Source: Montifringilla adamsi
Lineage: Eukaryota; Chordata; Aves; Passeriformes; Passeridae
Assembly (NCBI GenBank): GCA_017590115.1
Contig: JAGGNK010011114.1
Location: forward strand, 4,703,733-4,767,732
DNA length: 64,000 bases
Direction of reading: 5' to 3'
How positions within the stretch are numbered: position 1 is the first letter of the stretch; each line of letters begins with the position of its first letter. Both the position numbers and the translations under genes were made by a program. This document shows positions 60,801-64,000 of the stretch, in pieces. The notes beneath the pieces were generated by a model. The model saw nothing but the letters and a program-made list of their open reading frames with translations. It made no database searches and had not been told where the DNA came from.

Positions 60801-63800
60801 CAGAAAAATAAAGTACTTCCAAGGAGCTGAAGAAAAGTTAAATGACCTGTTTATCTTTGTCAGTGCCATTTGTTAGTTGGATTGATCCTTTATTGTTATT
60901 TTATTTATTTTTATTCTAGAGGCATCACTTATGGTTTGAACCTTTTTCTGATGGAGGCAGCTCACAATGCTTTCAGTGTGTGTTTGTGTGTATCCACCCT
61001 GTGGGAAGTTTTCAAAAGGGTAGAAAAGGTTTTGGCGTGACTGCTACATGCTTTAATTTCCTCTGCTTCTTTGAGACCCCGCTGAAATCGAGTGTGTGTT
61101 ACTAAGCCCAGTACATGGCAGCTACTGCTCCATCTAAAGAAGTGCTCCTTTGGTTTGGCAGCTGTGGTTGGTGTTCTGAATTGATACGAGGGGAATATGT
61201 GTGTGTGTCAGTGGGGAATAGTAGTTCTTCTGTGCCCTGAAGATATAAAAGCTGCTTCTGATACTTCTGTTGAATACACATTTTCACAAATGGTCTCTCT
61301 AGACTTCCCAGTTCACCCATTCTTGGGCTGTGTGCTTAGGGATTTAAAAGTATTACTTGCTGTGTCTGAAAGGAGATGTGGGGTTTTTTTATCTGCTCCA
61401 GCCAGACCCAATGGGCACTCTGGAGAATTTAACAAAACCAGCTTGTTTACCCCTTATATGGCTTGAAGTGGTTTGCTCAGCTCTCTAGGAAGCCCTATTC
61501 AACCTCATTTAAATGTAGTAAACAAAAAGGGTCTCAAAATTGTGATTCAGCACTGTAACAGGATGCTGAGAGAGTTCCATTCTAAGCAGTGGAAGTGTAT
61601 AGTTCCTAAGAAGCTGGTCTAGAAATAGGATTCCCTCTTTTGAGGAGTGATTGGTCAGGGAAGTAGCTAAGACCCAGACAGCTTAGCCCTGTGTGTCAAA
61701 TCGAAAAGTGCCTAAAGATGTGCTTTACATGTTGATGATCCTCGCTGGCTGAGGAGGGGAGGAAGCACAGCAGCACTGCTAGCTCTGCTCCCAGAGCTCT
61801 GGAGTGGCCAGCTCCCAGTGCTCTCTGCTCCTTTAGGGTTGCATGTCCTGGTGGCACTGAGGTCCTTGATGCCCTTGTGGGCACTGGGATGTTGCGCTTC
61901 GCTGTGGGGCACCTTGGCCGGGTGTCCCACACTACTGACTGTGGCACAGAAAGAACCAGGAAAAGAAACCTTTGTTGAGTGTGAGTGTGGTTCTTGGAGT
62001 GGAATTTTTATAGATTTGGGTCAAAACTTGAGAGTGACTTGTCAGCATTGATGCAAGGTGTGTGGAATGAGGCAGATGCCTAGTGTGTGACCTGTTTTAT
62101 GTCAGTGAATCTACATATTTATTAGCACTTGGGAGCTGCTAGGCATGTTCATCTCTCATATTTGGAGAGCACCTGATTTATGTCCTGGCTTTACTAAATT
62201 TGTCTGTGTTTTGAAACCCAGAGATATATAGAAGTGAATCAGATGATTTTGCTGTATTAAGCTATTTCAAGGAGGATAGTGGCAGAGTGCTCGGAGCCAA
62301 ATCCTCCCTCTGACTGTCTGTAGTGAGTCACTAATTGCAAACTGTATACTGGCTAATAAAATATGTTGGCATAATAATGTTGTTCCACGTTGTAATTACA
62401 GAAGATAGATTCAGATATTTCAAAATGACAGCAAGTGCCTCTACTCATGTGAAGGGACGGGAACTTCAAATTATCTGAGATGCAAAAGAAGGAATTCTTC
62501 AAAGCTGCTTGAGGATCTGAAGACTAGATTATTATTATCTTATAATATCTAAATTTATTGCTTAAGCAAGGTCAGTGGTGTGTTAAGTATAATTTGACTT
62601 AGCCTATAAGGTATCCATATGCTCCTACAGCACCTGGAAGCACAAGAGCAAGTGTCAGTCTTGGATCTTTGGAAGGAATTGGTCATTCCCAACGTGACTG
62701 CCTGTGGACCAGTGCTATTACTATATTTGGCATAAACAGACAGCAGGGATGAAGAGTGGTTTCTATAAACAGAGCTCTCTCCAGCAGAGGCCCTGTTTCC
62801 CATAGACATTTGGGTGAGTGCACAAAGCAGAGGTCAAAGTTTGGTCTCTTTGACTGAACATGTGTTTATGGTAATTTTTATTAACTTTGGGTTCAAGGGA
62901 AGTGGTCCGAGTGCTTTGCCAAGTAACTCGTAGTAGCATTTGTAGGATGAGAGGCACGAGGGATTGCTCTGAGGGCTGCTGGTCCATGTGACCTATGCTG
63001 AACCCCATGTAGGACTGGGACACTTGCTCCTGCTGTAGGGCTGCAAAGCAGGCCAGGTGCTCTCCCGAGGTTCTTGCATTGCCCAGAACACCAGGCTGTG
63101 GCAGGCAGGGCAGAAAACTGGCTGGTGTCCCAAAACAGTTTGGTCATACACTGTCTCTGGTAGGAACATGTGCTTTCTCGTATTTTTGTTTTGTTTCTGT
63201 AGATGTGTGTAAAACCAGTGCACCTTAGGAAGGAGTTAATTATACCCCAAACACTGGTTTGTTTGGCTTTTTTTTTCTGCAGTAAGGAGGAATGTCTCAG
63301 ATGGCCAGCTGATAATATACTTCAAGTAAAAGACCTGAGGCTGTCCCTTTACTTTAAAATATGGAGGTTCCCTTCTTTTCCAAAGTGCTAGCTTGCCTGA
63401 TAGACATAAAAATCATCTTCACTTAGATCAGTAAACAATTTCAGTACAACAGCAGCCTTAGGGCTTCAGTTATTCCATTAGCCTGGAGGTCAAATGTGAA
63501 AGTTTAAGAGAAAAGCAAACTCAGTTAGCCAAAAGATCAGTTTCAAAGCAGATTGCTAGTACTGTATTTTTCAGAGCTCTCAATACTAGAAAATGGAGAT
63601 TTGATACATTGCCAAGAATCACTGGGACTGCCTTAGGTGTGCACACACTGTACCAGTACTCCAGACTCGGGACAGAAATAGTAACTACTGTTTCCACTTC
63701 AGGCCCATTGGTTTGTGATGTGCCAGAAGGAAGACCTGTGAGGAAACAAGTGAGCGGGCTTTCCTGCCTGTGCTGTGGGTCATGCCAGGTTTCAGACTCT

Positions 63801-64000
63801 GACAGGTGTGGCTGGGCTCATGACAGCAAAGAATAGCGGTGATTTTGAAAGTAGATACTCAGCTACATCTGCCTAATAGGCTTAGGACTGAGATCTGCTA
63901 ATGAGATCAATAGGACCTTGCATGAGCACACAGCGAGCTGGATGTGCTGATGGACTCTGACTACCTGTCAGCTGTGTTAAAAGTGTAAGTTCCTGCAAAT
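57813..64000 (+). other. PTGFRN: Intron 7, incomplete (at least 6.2 kb)
   Basis: Donor gtattt; no acceptor followed by the remainder of Ig6 is visible before the window ends. The interior has an AT-rich stretch at 58560-58620 and a CR1 3' end at 59196-59420. No other gene was recognised. Confidence 0.85.
59196..59420 (+). mobile_element. CR1 LINE, short 3' end (sense)
   Basis: Avian CR1 3' landmarks in order: 'cacaacaagttccacctgaa', 'ggaggaacttctgtac', 'gttgtggaggctccttctc', 'gagcagggaggttggaccag', 'gtcccttccagcctta' and the degraded terminus 'catgctgtga'. It is strongly 5'-truncated. The subfamily was not determined. A short CpG-bearing stretch at 59115-59160 precedes it and may be part of the same or an older insert. 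Confidence 0.75.

Larger units (their letters stand above)
4101..64000 (+). other. PTGFRN: PTGFRN gene, 5' part (exons 1-7, 3' end outside window)
   Basis: The seven exons join into one open frame of 729 codons plus one base. It encodes a signal peptide, five complete Ig-like domains and the start of a sixth. Human PTGFRN is 879 residues with six Ig domains, one transmembrane helix and a short tail, so about 150 residues are missing past the window end. The known role is as a cell-surface partner of CD9 and CD81 that inhibits prostaglandin F2-alpha binding to its receptor; it also takes part in cell fusion and adhesion settings. Exons 2 to 6 have lengths divisible by three and are flanked by phase 1 introns. 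I searched 57813-64000 for the rest of Ig6 (a core Trp and a D-x-G-x-Y-x-C motif) and found none. Paralogues IGSF3, IGSF8 and CD101 fit less well than PTGFRN at residue level. Confidence 0.95.

Noticed and set aside
57813..64000. Exon 8 (rest of Ig6)
   Set aside because: Searched for an acceptor followed by the conserved core Trp and the Y-x-C strand; none seen, so it is placed beyond the window.

Overview
This window is vertebrate nuclear DNA, almost certainly from a passerine bird. It holds the 5' part of one multi-exon gene on the + strand. The protein pieces match PTGFRN (prostaglandin F2 receptor negative regulator; also CD9P-1, EWI-F, CD315), a type I membrane protein of the EWI immunoglobulin subfamily that partners with tetraspanins CD9 and CD81. 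The bird assignment rests on CR1 LINE 3' ends. The passerine assignment rests on a solo LTR in intron 3 that I recognise from memory as a TguLTR5-type songbird repeat. It was not checked against a repeat library.

Layout: 1-3150 is gene-free upstream DNA with one old, decayed CR1 remnant. About 3380-4760 is a CpG-island promoter without a TATA box, and it contains exon 1 (signal peptide, ATG at 4101). Intron 1 is about 28 kb (4165-32032). Exons 2 to 6 (32033-32398, 33256-33675, 37010-37393, 40606-41031, 47759-48178) each encode one complete Ig domain. Exon 7 (57705-57812) encodes the first part of Ig domain 6. The window ends inside intron 7, so the rest of Ig6, the transmembrane helix and the short cytoplasmic tail lie beyond base 64000. 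The joined coding sequence present here is 2188 nt: 729 codons plus one base.

Every junction is GT-AG and every intron is phase 1. The joined reading frame is open across all six junctions and follows the human PTGFRN domain order without gaps I can see. No second protein-coding gene, RNA gene, CRISPR array or operon was found. The remaining open frames are chance frames in introns or by-products of GC-rich DNA.

Points most worth a second look: a sense solo LTR with a perfect 6-bp target-site duplication 187 bp after exon 3, which could supply a poly(A) signal for a short secreted form; relocation of RGD tripeptides (present in Ig1 and Ig4, absent at the human Ig6 site); the family EWI motif read as EWV; loss of the Ig1 N-glycosylation site; a compact CpG-rich block deep in intron 1 that looks like a regulatory element; and a G-quadruplex motif just after the exon 1 donor. 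I found no previously undescribed molecular system.
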